DNA of 64,000 nucleotides from Streptomyces sp. CB03234 (GCF_001905885.1 NZ_LIYH01000005.1:248001-312000); one strand, 5' to 3'. Counted from the stretch's first letter, positions 24,052 through 32,496 are shown. Translations and numbers: made by a program. The notes: a model not told the origin generated them from the letters alone.

Positions 24052-24510
24052 CTACGGGGCCGTGGGGGACGGTTCGGAGATGGCCGAAGAGGGAGTCGGT
24101 AGGTGTTGCCGTACGAACTCGGCGATGGCGGCCTCGCTGTATCCGTAGAACCGGCCGAAGACCGCGTCGTCCTCCCACCACTCGGGAGCGGGCTCGCCCC
24201 ACTCGACCGTGTGACAGGTGTCCCGGTACGGCGACCACCGGACGCGGAGGTCCGGGAACCCGGGCCGGTCCGCGAGGAGGCCGCGCGTCGCGATCGCCAG
24301 TGACAGCAGCTCGAAGGACATGTAACCGCCGCGGCGAGGGCCGCCGACCGGTACGGCGAGCAGGGGCGCCCGGAAAACTCGCACGGCAACAGCGCAATCG
24401 AGAACTGCTGGCTCGGCGAGGCGGTCACGGAAGTATTCGAAGTCGTACGCCTCCTCGGCCGGGCGAAGCGAGACGGTGATGGCGCGCGCCGGCCTCATAG
24501 CGGTGCTCAT
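24052..24510 (-). CDS. DUF6302 family protein
   Basis: 152 residues from ATG 24510, in an ATGA overlap with the upstream gene. Family landmarks as I recall them: AYDFEYFRDRLAEPAVLD, LLAVPVGGPRRGGYMSF, RVRWSPYRDTCHTVEWGE and FYGYSEAAIAEFV. Soluble, mixed alpha/beta; biochemical role unknown. DUF6302 genes usually sit in Streptomyces operons with a GHKL ATP-binding protein and an XRE regulator, as here. Confidence 0.8.
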   Translation of the reverse strand: MSTAMRPARAITVSLRPAEEAYDFEYFRDRLAEPAVLDCAVAVRVFRAPLLAVPVGGPRRGGYMSFELLSLAIATRGLLADRPGFPDLRVRWSPYRDTCHTVEWGEPAPEWWEDDAVFGRFYGYSEAAIAEFVRQHLPTPSSAISEPSPTAP

Positions 24511-25028
24511 CACTCGATCAGCCCCTTCACGATGCCGACTTCGTCCAGGCGCTGGGCGAGTTGCAGGGTGACCCGCCCGAGCCTGCGTAGGTGCCCGAGG
24601 GCCTGCCATGGGTCGCCGGGCAGCTCCTCGGAACGCAGCACGCGGGCCTGTTCGATCAGGGCCGCGATGTCCGGGTGCTTCTTGTCCGCCTCGTCGCGCA
24701 GACCTCGGTGCACGAGCTGCATGAGGGCACCGCGGAACCGTTGGGCGAGTTCGTCGGCGTCGTCGTACTCGGGCGGCGCCACGGCCCGCTTGCGTCCGGT
24801 TGACCCGGCGGCATGGTGGCTGACCTCGCCGTTGAGGAGCGCGTCCACATCTTCGAACACGGCGCTCCAGTCCACCGGCTCCCACTCGCGTACGGCGCTC
24901 AGGTACCGCTCAATGGCCGCCCTGTCGAGCGGTGCCGTCCAAGGATGCGTGGGGACGGAGGGGTCCTTGACTCGGATCGGAATCCGCTCGGCCCGCTCGC
25001 TTTGGTGCTGTACCGCGGTGCTCGTCAT
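24510..25028 (-). CDS. hypothetical protein (172 aa)
   Basis: 172 residues from ATG 25028 (ATGA overlap with the upstream gene; an in-frame start at 25058 is less likely). Mostly helical, with AERYLS-like and WQALGHLRRLGRVTLQLAQRL segments and a basic SGTRKRAV-like stretch in the middle. No family recognised. It forms a tightly coupled unit with the ATP-binding protein and DUF6302 and presumably works with them. Confidence 0.6.
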   Translation of the reverse strand: MTSTAVQHQSERAERIPIRVKDPSVPTHPWTAPLDRAAIERYLSAVREWEPVDWSAVFEDVDALLNGEVSHHAAGSTGRKRAVAPPEYDDADELAQRFRGALMQLVHRGLRDEADKKHPDIAALIEQARVLRSEELPGDPWQALGHLRRLGRVTLQLAQRLDEVGIVKGLIE

Positions 25029-25690
25029 CGGCTCGCCGCCAAACTCAGGTCGCACCATGTCGTGGCTCCGTCGTCATCGACACCCCAGGCCCCTCGTTTG
25101 CTGTGTGCGATCGCTGTGACGAGGGCCAGGCCGCGACCGTGCTCGTCTTGATCGCCGGGGTGCTGCACGGTCGGACGACGTCCGGAGACGCCGTCGTGCA
25201 CGCGGATACGGAGGAGGTCGTCTTCGAGATCGAGGGTGAGGCGAACGCGGCGGCCACCGCTGTGGAGGATGGCGTTGGTGACCAGCTCCGAGACGACCAG
25301 GGTCGCTTCCTCAGCGACGCAGTCCAGACCGTACGAGCGAAGTCGCTCCCGGGTCACGCGCCTCATGGCACGGACCCGGAGTTCGTCTTCACGTGGGGGG
25401 ACTTCGCCCGGCGCGTGCTCGGTGATGGGAAAGTCCTCCCTCACCAGGCAGCCGTCGCGAAGTACGGTCGGGCGCTGCGGCGCCGGGGCCGTCACCGCTC
25501 CGTTCCGATCTGCGATGTCCGGTCGTGCCGGGCGTCCGGATCGTCGATCGAGGAGAAGGCTCCCGTCCGGCGCCGCTGCCCCGGGACGCGCCGGAGCAGT
25601 CCGGCCAGGGCAGGCAGAGGGGTGACCGAGGCGTCGGCCAGGTTGCGGCGGCGGTGGCGGTCTCCGGGAGTCCGTGTGGTCATCGGGCAT
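25025..25690 (-). CDS. ATP-binding protein, GHKL/anti-sigma-type (HATPase_c_2)
   Basis: 221 residues from ATG 25690. The first 100 are Pro/Arg-rich and disordered. The C-terminal 130 form a GHKL ATPase domain with N-box VVSELVTNAILHSGG, G1-like RVHDGVSG and G2-like DEHGRGLALVTAIA. Streptomyces has many such RsbW-like proteins; those paired with XRE and DUF-type partners are thought to act as anti-sigma or signalling kinases, but their partners are rarely known. The N-terminal extension is long for this family. Confidence 0.8.
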   Translation of the reverse strand: MPDDHTDSRRPPPPPQPGRRLGHPSACPGRTAPARPGAAAPDGSLLLDRRSGRPARPDIADRNGAVTAPAPQRPTVLRDGCLVREDFPITEHAPGEVPPREDELRVRAMRRVTRERLRSYGLDCVAEEATLVVSELVTNAILHSGGRRVRLTLDLEDDLLRIRVHDGVSGRRPTVQHPGDQDEHGRGLALVTAIAHSKRGAWGVDDDGATTWCDLSLAASR

Positions 25691-25928
25691 CCCCTTCCGC
25701 GATCGGGAAGAGGGCACCGAGCTTGCTGTACAGAGCGACCGCTTCGTCAGCCGTCAGGACCAGCGGGACAGTCGCGGGCTCCGCGGCCCCCTCGTGCAGG
25801 TCGAGGGGCACCGCGAAACGGCCGGCCTCCGTCGGCGCGACCTCAGCCTCACTGGCAAGGCGGAGATGGCGCTTGATGGGCGGTAAAGGCGCCGCGCCAG
25901 GTACCGTCTGAGCGTGACTTCTCGTCAT
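25680..25928 (-). CDS. hypothetical protein (82 aa)
   Basis: 82 residues from ATG 25928. A helical start (IKRHLRLASEAEVAP) is followed by FAVPLDLHEGAAEPATVPLVLTADEAVALYSKLGALF, resembling the small DUF proteins that precede GHKL genes in Streptomyces. No membrane segment. First gene after the inverted repeats at 25963-25998, so probably the start of the operon running to 19131. Confidence 0.55.
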   Translation of the reverse strand: MTRSHAQTVPGAAPLPPIKRHLRLASEAEVAPTEAGRFAVPLDLHEGAAEPATVPLVLTADEAVALYSKLGALFPIAEGDAR

Positions 25929-25962
25929 AGCCCGTAAAGGTAGGGCGACTTGGGCGCCTTAC

Positions 25963-25998
25963 CCCTGAGAAAAAATCAGGGCTGAGTAACACTCAGGG
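25963..25998 (-). terminator. inverted-repeat cluster: terminator and/or operator
   Basis: Contains CCCTGA/TCAGGG arms (25963-25968, 25976-25981) and CTGAGT/ACTCAG arms (25982-25987, 25991-25996). Read leftward, the second stem is followed by TTTTTT, as in a rho-independent terminator for the XRE gene ending at 26010. The repeated CCCTGAG half-sites could equally be a regulator operator ahead of the 25928 gene. Confidence 0.5.
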
Positions 25999-26009
25999 TT
26001 GGCATATGC

Positions 26010-27230
26010 TCACGCAGCGAGGCCGATATGGACGGCGACCGCGCGTAGGTCGTCGCGCCACATCGGCTTTTCGCGCTTCAGCAGGTCGGCCACCGCCTCC
26101 CTGACCAGCGGAGAGAACACGATCTCCTCCGGTGACTGCTTCAGCAGCTTGCCGAGGATGTGGACGGTCGCGTAGTCGTCGCGCTGGATGCGGTTGAGGT
26201 TCATCACCTCGATCAGGTACCGGGTTCGCCGTTCGAGCGGAACTTCGGGGTTGACCTGGACGTGGTCAGCGGCGCGGAGCGCTTCGCTGGTGTCGCCCTC
26301 CTCCGCCTTCAGGTGCACCTCGTGCATGGCGAAGTTGGTTGGCCCGAAGCACGTGTGCCAATGGTTGAGGTCCGAGCCGACGCGCTGCACGGCTTGTTCT
26401 GCCCCGTGGTACAGGTCCCAGGCCCTCGGACCCTTGGTCGCACGGACGGCGGCGACGGCGCCTTGCAGGTGCAGCGCGCCGTACGCGGACCAGTGCTCAG
26501 GGCTGGAGTCCTCGTTTGGCCGGCACTGCGCGATGGTCTGCTGGGCCAGCTCGTAGCTGTCGTCCACGTCTCCAGCGGAGGTGAGGACGCATGCCAGGTT
26601 CCAGGCCGCAGCTGCAAGGAGGGCCGGGTCGCCTGCGTTGTCCGCGAGGGCGAGGCCGCGGTCGGCTGCGACGCGCGCCAGCGTCGGTTCGCCGACGCGG
26701 CGCAGCCAGATCTGGTGCAGGCCGTAGAGGCTGATGAGCTGCCGAAGGACGGTGCTCTCCTGCTCAGCCGGGGCGTCGCGCAGGGCGGCGTGCCCCTGCC
26801 GCAGCAGAATGGGCAGTCGGGCGCCTACGTCGCGGTACCGGTCGTCGGCCTGCGTCTCGTAGACCTTCCAGGCGTCCGTGACGGACGACTCGAAGTCGTC
26901 CGCGCTGATCGATCCGATACGCAGCGGAAGCAGCGACGCGGGCAGGGACAGGGCCTGTCGGATGAGCGGGACGTTCTCGTGCTCGGTCCCGCCGGTGGCG
27001 ATTCCGGACACATAGCCGCCGGTCAGATCTTCCAGGCTGCACCGCAGGGCCTTACTGAGCGCGATCAGGATCGGGAGCCGGTCCAGGGGCATCCGGTCGT
27101 TCTCGATCTTGTAGACCCAGTTCTCTGACCTGCCGATAAGGTCTCCCAGCATCTTCTGGGACAAGCCCCGGCGCTCACGCCACCACTTGATCCTCTGCCC
27201 GATGCTGAACAACTCTCCGTCATACGCCAT
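26010..27230 (-). CDS. XRE-family regulator with TPR-like C-terminal domain
   Basis: 406 residues from ATG 27230 (the frame stays open to 27332 but the extension is low-complexity). The N-terminal HTH (about 8-66) includes SIGQRIKWWRERRGLSQKMLGDLIGRSENWVYKIEND. The remaining 330 residues are helical repeats of TPR type (AAAAWNLACVLTSAGDVDDSYELAQQTI, HVQVNPEVPLERRTRYLIEVMNL). This is the common Streptomyces architecture of a regulator that may sense a peptide or small molecule through the TPR part. It diverges from the HAD gene and precedes the GHKL operon. Confidence 0.85.
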   Translation of the reverse strand: MAYDGELFSIGQRIKWWRERRGLSQKMLGDLIGRSENWVYKIENDRMPLDRLPILIALSKALRCSLEDLTGGYVSGIATGGTEHENVPLIRQALSLPASLLPLRIGSISADDFESSVTDAWKVYETQADDRYRDVGARLPILLRQGHAALRDAPAEQESTVLRQLISLYGLHQIWLRRVGEPTLARVAADRGLALADNAGDPALLAAAAWNLACVLTSAGDVDDSYELAQQTIAQCRPNEDSSPEHWSAYGALHLQGAVAAVRATKGPRAWDLYHGAEQAVQRVGSDLNHWHTCFGPTNFAMHEVHLKAEEGDTSEALRAADHVQVNPEVPLERRTRYLIEVMNLNRIQRDDYATVHILGKLLKQSPEEIVFSPLVREAVADLLKREKPMWRDDLRAVAVHIGLAA

Positions 27231-27336
27231 GGGTTGACCATTCGTCGTAGTGGACAGGGCACTCGTGTCAAGCGTATGCCCGCGCGCGTCAGGCAGGGGC
27301 GATACTGGTGGCCTCTCCCTCCGGGAGGGCACTCAA

Positions 27337-27369
27337 CGGTCCCCCTGCCGCCTGGCGGCCGGGGGACCG
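27337..27369 (+). promoter_or_regulatory. hairpin in the leader of the HAD gene
   Basis: Nine-bp arms (CGGTCCCCC at 27337-27345, complement at 27361-27369) with an inner CCGCC/GGCGG stem, 36 nt before the start at 27405. A smaller palindrome CCCTCC/GGAGGG lies near 27317-27329. The position between divergent genes suggests an attenuator or an operator. Confidence 0.45.
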
Positions 27370-27404
27370 CGTACACGTACGAGCAGATCGGCAGGGAGGC
27401 CCCT

Positions 27405-28037
27405 TTGCCAGCCCCATACCGTGGCCTGATCCTCGACTTCGGTGGTGTGCTCACCACCCGAATGAGACTGAACGGGCAGGCGTTCGAGAGGTCGGAGGGG
27501 TTGGCGCCCGGCGCCTACTTCGCGGCCCTGAACGAGCATCCTGACGGCGTCGCTATCTACGCCGCGCTGGAGGTCGGGGAGGCGACACAGGAGGACTGGA
27601 ACCGCGTCATCGGCGGCATCCTCGGCATCGACCCCACGGACCTGATGCGGCGGGCCTTGGCCAACCTGCACCCCGAGCCCGCGATCGTCGCCGCGGCGAA
27701 GCGCGCTCGCGCGGCCGGCATCAAGGTGGCCATGCTCAGCAACTCGTTCGGCATCGAGCCCTACAACCCCTACGAGGACAAGGGGATATGGACGGACTTC
27801 TTCGATGCCGTGATCCTGTCCGAGCTGGAGGGGGTACGAAAGCCGTCCCCCCTCATCTATCAGCGGGCGCTCGACGCTTTGGAGCTGACCGGACCGGAGT
27901 GCGTGTTCGTGGACGACCACGCGGAAAATCTGCCGCCCGCTGAGGCCCTGGGTATCCGCACTGTGCACCACACAACTGATCCCACTGGTACGGCGGCCAC
28001 CCTGGACTCTCTCCTCCTTGACCCGGCTCCGGCCTGA
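27405..28037 (+). CDS. HAD-family hydrolase
   Basis: 210 residues. HAD motifs: LILDFGGVL (motif I, nucleophile Asp; about 7-15), VAMLSNSFG (motif II), RKPSPLIYQRAL (motif III Lys) and CVFVDDHAENL (motif IV). Resembles the epoxide-hydrolase-like/haloacid subgroup; the substrate is unknown, probably a small phosphorylated metabolite. TTG 27405 is chosen because GGGAGG lies 6 nt upstream and the first residues then match the family; the frame is open back to 27234. Confidence 0.85.
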   Translation: MPAPYRGLILDFGGVLTTRMRLNGQAFERSEGLAPGAYFAALNEHPDGVAIYAALEVGEATQEDWNRVIGGILGIDPTDLMRRALANLHPEPAIVAAAKRARAAGIKVAMLSNSFGIEPYNPYEDKGIWTDFFDAVILSELEGVRKPSPLIYQRALDALELTGPECVFVDDHAENLPPAEALGIRTVHHTTDPTGTAATLDSLLLDPAPA

Positions 28038-28150
28038 CAGCCCGGACAGGTTCGAGGGCGAGGAGACCTGTTGTCGGGGTTGGCCCCTGCATAAAGGGCG
28101 CATCTGATCGGGGCACAGCAACAGGAGCTACAGACCGGAATCGGGGAAGG

Positions 28151-29278
28151 GTGACTAGTTCCAGCGAAAACGACGGCCGAAACAGGCACGTCGCGAAACT
28201 GATGCGTGAGTTCTATGAGGGACATCGTCAGCAGCGAGCGAACGGGATCTGGCCGGTTAGACTTGCAGAAATGTACTGCCGCTACCTGTGGAATGAGAGA
28301 AGTGAATCTCTCAAAGATGCGAAGCGGTTGTCGACATCGCGCTACTATCTTGGCCTGTCGGTTCAGGACTACGGTCTCAGTGAACTTACGAAGCGCAGCG
28401 CTCTAATCAGCGACACGCTTTTACTAACCCACGACGGGAGCGGTGTCACCCGTAGTGTGATCGATTCGAATCTCGCGTTTCAAAATCCCCGACGCTGGCT
28501 TCGGCAGGCTGGTCGGCACCTGGCAAGGGCCGAGCGGCGTGAAAGGTGGAACCTTCCGCGGCGTCCCTTTGAGACCACTGTCGAGGTCATATGCCCCGAG
28601 TGGGACGCATTTGGTAATTGGATCGCGGACGCGGAGCCGCTGCTCCGTGCCGGTTTGGCATGGTACCTGCCGCGATACCAACTACTAGATCAGCATGTGC
28701 GACCCGGGGAGCGGGAGGTCCGCCACCCGGAAGCGATCGATTACCTGATTCGGGATGGAAGGGTAGTCGACGCGTCCGGCGCCACCCCGGTGAAGAGTCA
28801 GCTGGTGCGACCCATTCTTGAACTCGAACTCCCATTCCTCACCGGCGTCAGCATGCGCGACTTCAGCAGAATAACGATCGAAGAATTCGCCTCCTACTGC
28901 GCCTTCCGCGACTACGTAAGGAATGTGCTGCTCAGCCTAGACGATTCGCTGAATGCAGTGCAGTCGGAGCGCGAGTTGGCCCGTATTGAGATCGCGATGC
29001 GCGACCAGGTTCGCGCCGTTAAGTCGAACATCGATCGAGTCCGACGAACGCGCGCTGTCTCGGCCACAGGCGTGGCAGTGGGCAGTGTGACTACTCTGCT
29101 CGCAGCAGTGTACGGACCTGCGCTGGAGCAAGCGATCCAGATCTTGGGCGTGGCCAGTGCGGGGGGCGGTGTTTGGAGCTACCTCAACGTCGCGACCCAA
29201 AACAGTAAGAAGACTCTCACGGAAGACAAGTGGTATTACGTTTGGATTCTCTCGAAGAAAAGTGAGCGACCGATGTAA
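28151..29278 (+). CDS. hypothetical protein with C-terminal membrane segments (375 aa)
   Basis: 375 residues, no recognised family. Base composition is lower in GC than its neighbours and codons such as TTA, ATA and AGA-type Arg appear, suggesting separate acquisition. The main part is soluble and mixed alpha/beta (LSVQDYGLSELTKRSALI, RAGLAWYLPRYQLLDQHV). A helical stretch follows (LARIEIAMRDQVRAVKSNIDRV), then a hydrophobic hairpin at about 300-345 (TGVAVGSVTTLLAAVYGPAL, ILGVASAGGGVW). A soluble sensor plus C-terminal membrane hairpin recalls abortive-infection effectors, but nothing in the sequence proves that. Confidence 0.65.
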   Translation: MTSSSENDGRNRHVAKLMREFYEGHRQQRANGIWPVRLAEMYCRYLWNERSESLKDAKRLSTSRYYLGLSVQDYGLSELTKRSALISDTLLLTHDGSGVTRSVIDSNLAFQNPRRWLRQAGRHLARAERRERWNLPRRPFETTVEVICPEWDAFGNWIADAEPLLRAGLAWYLPRYQLLDQHVRPGEREVRHPEAIDYLIRDGRVVDASGATPVKSQLVRPILELELPFLTGVSMRDFSRITIEEFASYCAFRDYVRNVLLSLDDSLNAVQSERELARIEIAMRDQVRAVKSNIDRVRRTRAVSATGVAVGSVTTLLAAVYGPALEQAIQILGVASAGGGVWSYLNVATQNSKKTLTEDKWYYVWILSKKSERPM

Positions 29279-29420
29279 CTGCCCTGCGCTAAAAATACGT
29301 TCCCAGCGGCTCTGTTGGATGTCAGTGTTGACAAAGCGGAGTTAGTCCCCATTGGTGGGCGGTTAGTCCGTCGGTGTGCCGATCGGCAGAATACGCATCA
29401 ACGACCAGCGAAGTTCAGGT

Positions 29421-29858
29421 CTAGAGCGTAGGGAGCTCGGGGTCATGCGGAGAGAACGGACCCTCTGCGAGAGCGATGCCTCCATACGATGACCGCGGTC
29501 GCACCGGCCGAGGGGGTTGATCATTGTGCACGGTTCGGTCAGGTCGAGCCTCACGGGTCTCTCGCGCGGTGACTCTCGTGAACACCTGCTCCGCCCGGTC
29601 CAGGGTCAGCCGCATCGTGCCGTACGGCCCCACCGCGTAACCGGTGCGGTGCCCGTGCAGGTGCAGTTCTTCCACGGCCTGAACGCCGGCGTCGACCTCT
29701 TGCACATCATCCGGCGGGACCAGCGCGTGCAGTTCCTCCGCCCACTCCCAGCCGAGATCGCGGAGCACGGTTCGAGCCTCTTCCTGCTCCCAGCCGCTTC
29801 GCGCGATCAGGCCGTGACGGGGGTCCGTGGAGAAGACCATATCGGGGTTCGGCATCAT
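29421..29858 (-). CDS. hypothetical protein (145 aa), end of transfer operon
   Basis: 145 residues beginning MMPNPDMVFSTDPRHGLIA (ATG 29858, ATGA overlap with the upstream gene; an extension to 29978 was rejected). Contains GWEWAEELHALVPPDD and GYAVGPYGTMRLTL, beta-alpha in character; disordered Pro/Arg tail. No family recognised. Last gene of the leftward conjugation operon. Confidence 0.6.
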   Translation of the reverse strand: MMPNPDMVFSTDPRHGLIARSGWEQEEARTVLRDLGWEWAEELHALVPPDDVQEVDAGVQAVEELHLHGHRTGYAVGPYGTMRLTLDRAEQVFTRVTARETREARPDRTVHNDQPPRPVRPRSSYGGIALAEGPFSPHDPELPTL

Positions 29859-30364
29859 CCTGCCGTCTCCTCGACTCGTTCCGTAAGCAGGGGTTCTTCG
29901 TCGCCTCCAGGGGCCTGTGCGGGCCAGGCTGCGAGCTGGAACCGTGCTGGACGGTCTTCGTGGCGTCCGACTCGGCATTCGTCGCCGGCTTTGCCGAGGA
30001 CCCTGTTCATCCGGGCCACGAAGCGGTCGTACTGCTCATGCCAGATCACGACCGAGCCCGCGTCCGCGAAGGCGTCGGTTCTGGCGAAGGCGAGCGCCGC
30101 GATCTCGTATCCAAGGCCCTCGTGCTTCGTCCAGCACGGCGGTATGACGTCCTGCGGCTGCCAGGCATACGTCCGGTTCAGCCAGCGGCACACGGAGTCG
30201 AGCCATGCGGGCATCGGCTGGATCAGCTCAGGTGACAGAGCGCCGAGATCCCACGGGGCGGGGCCGTCAACTACCGAGTCCTCCGCGCTCCGCGCCGCGA
30301 TGTACTCCAAGATCAGCGCGGGTGGTTCGGGGAAGGGCTCGAAGTGAGCAAGCTGATTCGTCAT
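29855..30364 (-). CDS. hypothetical protein, possibly DUF4913-like (169 aa)
   Basis: 169 residues, coupled by ATGA overlaps to the coupling-protein gene before it and the gene after it. The central part MPAWLDSVCRWLNRTYAWQ, then PPCWTKHEGLGYEIAALAFAR and WHEQYDRFVARM, follows the tryptophan-rich pattern of DUF4913 proteins, which commonly lie beside actinobacterial T4SS coupling proteins. The assignment is tentative. It might be a transfer accessory factor. Confidence 0.55.
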   Translation of the reverse strand: MTNQLAHFEPFPEPPALILEYIAARSAEDSVVDGPAPWDLGALSPELIQPMPAWLDSVCRWLNRTYAWQPQDVIPPCWTKHEGLGYEIAALAFARTDAFADAGSVVIWHEQYDRFVARMNRVLGKAGDECRVGRHEDRPARFQLAAWPAQAPGGDEEPLLTERVEETAG

Positions 30365-31809
30365 GCGGCAGCCGCCTCCTCATGGCCGGCCCACGCGGCG
30401 GCGTGAGCCTTCGCCTGGGTCTTCTTCGCTGCGGCCTCGCGTGAACGCTCCGCTTCGTTGGCCGCTCGCAGGTTACGGACGTGGCCCTGGATCTCGGCCC
30501 AGGACTCCCAGCTCCACATGCCGTCCAGACGGGTGACGACAGGGGGGAGGTTGTCCGCGAGGACCAGGGCGTGCCCTTCGGGCAGGGACCTGATCTCGTC
30601 CCCGCGCAGGACCGGCTCCAGCGCCATGTGCGTGGCGGTCGAGTGGCCGCCGCGGTCTCCCCCGGTCGTCGTCTTCGTGGTGCGCTCCCGTTCGACCTGG
30701 CCACACAGGTCGGACATGTCCTTCAGGAAGACGGGGTCCTTCGCTCCTCCGAAGACCACGACGTGGTTGGTGAAGGAGGCCAGCTCGTTCGCGGTGTCCT
30801 CGCCGAAGCGGGCGCGAGCCGACGCCCAGCCCTGTAGACCATAGATCACCGTGACGCCTCGTCCCCGGCCATCGGCTACGCGTTGACGAAGGCTGGGGAT
30901 CGGCGCGATGTTCGGCGCCTCGTCCAAAGCGGCGAGGAGGGGCGGGTCGAGTCGACCCGCCGGGGACGCGACGGCGTGAGCCTCCGCGACGTCTAGCAGG
31001 TCCTCGGCGATCGCTGTGGTCAGCGGAGCGACGCTGTTCACCTCCGAGTCCTTGCCGAGCAGATAGATGGTGCCTTCCGCGTCAAGGAACTCGTGGAAGT
31101 CCGTGGGGTCCTCTCCGTCTCCTTGCAGAGCACGGAGCACCGACTGGTGCATGAGGGGTTCGAGAGCCGCGTCGAGGGTCGAGGCCGTGTTGCCGACGGT
31201 GCGGCTGTCGCCGGTGGTGGCGGTCCGGAGCATGTCCGCCCAGCCGGGGCCGGCGCCAGGGTGGGCGTTGAGGATGCCGAGGGGCGCGGGGTCGGTGAGC
31301 TTGCGGGCCCACTTCAGCACCCAGTCCAAGGTGGCGCCGTCGAGAGCAGCGGCGTGGAAGAACGCGGCGAGGATCTTGGACGCCTGCCCCTTGTAGAAGG
31401 CGCTGCCCTCGCTGGACCGTGTCGCGGACCCGGGAGTCCGGGAACCGGCGACGAACGCCTTGGCCCTCATCATCGCGACCTCCGTTTCGGACGCGCCGGT
31501 GATCGGCGTCCAACGGAACTTCGGGAGGGAAGGCGCGAGGTTCTGGGGGTCGAAGACCATGACCGGTCGGTCGTCGCGCCGCCGAGCATCGAGGGTCAGT
31601 TCGACCAGGTCCGGCTTGGTCGAGGTGGCGAGGACCGGACCGGCCCAGTTGCGGATGGTCGGTGCGAAGAAGCGCAGGGTTTTTCCGCTGCCCATGGGGC
31701 CGATGACCCGGCATGCCTTGTCGGCGCGGGACCACAGCTCTACGCCCTTCGGGCGTTGGGAGGTCCCCAGCGAGTAGCCGAAATCGTGAGGATCGAGGGG
31801 GTGGCGCAT
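30361..31809 (-). CDS. virD4: type IV coupling protein (VirD4/TraG-like), soluble part
   Basis: 482 residues. Coupling proteins recruit the relaxase-DNA complex and energise transfer. Walker A GPMGSGKT at residues 37-44, then ATSTKPDLVELTLDARR and VFDPQNL typical of actinobacterial VirD4/TraG. Walker B LLAALDEAPNI (about 290-300), GVTVIYGLQGWASARARFG. There is no membrane segment: the N-terminal anchor seems to be supplied by the separate 84-aa gene upstream (31847-32101). ATG 31809 has CGGAG about 8 nt upstream. Confidence 0.9.
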   Translation of the reverse strand: MRHPLDPHDFGYSLGTSQRPKGVELWSRADKACRVIGPMGSGKTLRFFAPTIRNWAGPVLATSTKPDLVELTLDARRRDDRPVMVFDPQNLAPSLPKFRWTPITGASETEVAMMRAKAFVAGSRTPGSATRSSEGSAFYKGQASKILAAFFHAAALDGATLDWVLKWARKLTDPAPLGILNAHPGAGPGWADMLRTATTGDSRTVGNTASTLDAALEPLMHQSVLRALQGDGEDPTDFHEFLDAEGTIYLLGKDSEVNSVAPLTTAIAEDLLDVAEAHAVASPAGRLDPPLLAALDEAPNIAPIPSLRQRVADGRGRGVTVIYGLQGWASARARFGEDTANELASFTNHVVVFGGAKDPVFLKDMSDLCGQVERERTTKTTTGGDRGGHSTATHMALEPVLRGDEIRSLPEGHALVLADNLPPVVTRLDGMWSWESWAEIQGHVRNLRAANEAERSREAAAKKTQAKAHAAAWAGHEEAAAA

Positions 31810-31846
31810 AACGAGCTCCGGAACGAGGTGGGTGAGCAGAGGCGGG

Positions 31847-32101
31847 TCAGGAACCGGCGGAACGGTCCTTCGCGAAGCTCACCGGTGGTGTACGGGCGGG
31901 TCGGTCTTCATCGCGGATGAGGGATGGGCGGATCTCGGTGGCCTTCAGGACGGCCTTGGCGGACATCTGGCGCCTGAGCTGGGATTTAGCGGCGAAGCCG
32001 GCGTTGCGTCGGCCTCGGTTCGTCAGAACCCAGACGGTGATCAAGGTCACCGCGCACACGGCGGTGGCGGCGCAGAGGGCCAGGGAGACCCCGCTCGGCA
32101 T
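31847..32101 (-). CDS. small membrane protein, likely split N-terminal part of VirD4
   Basis: 84 residues. One transmembrane segment (LALCAATAVCAVTLITVWVL, about 7-26), then LTNRGRRNAGFAAKSQLRR and a conserved-looking KAVLKATEIRPSL. In single-chain actinobacterial VirD4 proteins this membrane segment and NRG...L-R-pattern precede the P-loop domain. Here they are on a separate gene in another frame, ending 38 nt before the coupling-protein start. Both have usable starts, so a genuine two-subunit arrangement is likely. Confidence 0.7.
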   Translation of the reverse strand: MPSGVSLALCAATAVCAVTLITVWVLTNRGRRNAGFAAKSQLRRQMSAKAVLKATEIRPSLIRDEDRPARTPPVSFAKDRSAGS

Positions 32102-32109
32102 GAGACCCA

Positions 32110-32496
32110 CTACTCGGCCCTCCGGGCGACCCGAGCCGCGAGGTAGCGCATCCGCCGACCGCACAGCCGGGACAGCGATGCGTCGGGCCCGGCACAGCGT
32201 GGTGGAGCTGTGTGGAAAGCGCTGTGGAGGTCTTCCGCCGCGCGCCAGATATGGGTGACGGCCGTACGGACGCGGCCACCTGCGGCGGAGTAGTCGCCGT
32301 GGTCGAGCACGGTGGCCAGCGTCTTCATACGTCGGGCGAGGTCGAGTGCATCGGCGTGCAGCTGGTCGATGTCCTGTCGCACCGCACGCTCGTCAGCCGG
32401 GAGCGTGGTCTCGTCGGTAGTGGTGGTCATGGAAGGGGCGCGCTCCGAATCTGCGTGGAAGGGGTCGGCGGCGGACAGGTGGCGGTAGCTGCTCAT
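32110..32496 (-). CDS. hypothetical helical protein (128 aa) in transfer operon
   Basis: 128 residues beginning MSSYRHLSAADPFHADSE (ATG 32496 in an ATGA overlap with the virB4 stop). Helical core DERAVRQDIDQLHADALDLARRMKTLATVL, then Arg-rich C-terminus. No recognised family. Its fixed position between virB4 and the coupling-protein genes suggests a small accessory component of the transfer machine. Confidence 0.6.
   Translation of the reverse strand: MSSYRHLSAADPFHADSERAPSMTTTTDETTLPADERAVRQDIDQLHADALDLARRMKTLATVLDHGDYSAAGGRVRTAVTHIWRAAEDLHSAFHTAPPRCAGPDASLSRLCGRRMRYLAARVARRAE

Noticed and set aside
26160-27128. 322-codon rightward frame over the XRE regulator
   Set aside because: Antisense of a typical HTH plus TPR protein; reverse-frame amino acid composition.
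31809-31846. Frameshift error joining the 84-aa and VirD4 genes
   Set aside because: Not excluded, but the ATPase gene has its own start and ribosome binding site and the small gene ends naturally, so two genes are annotated and the question is kept as a finding.
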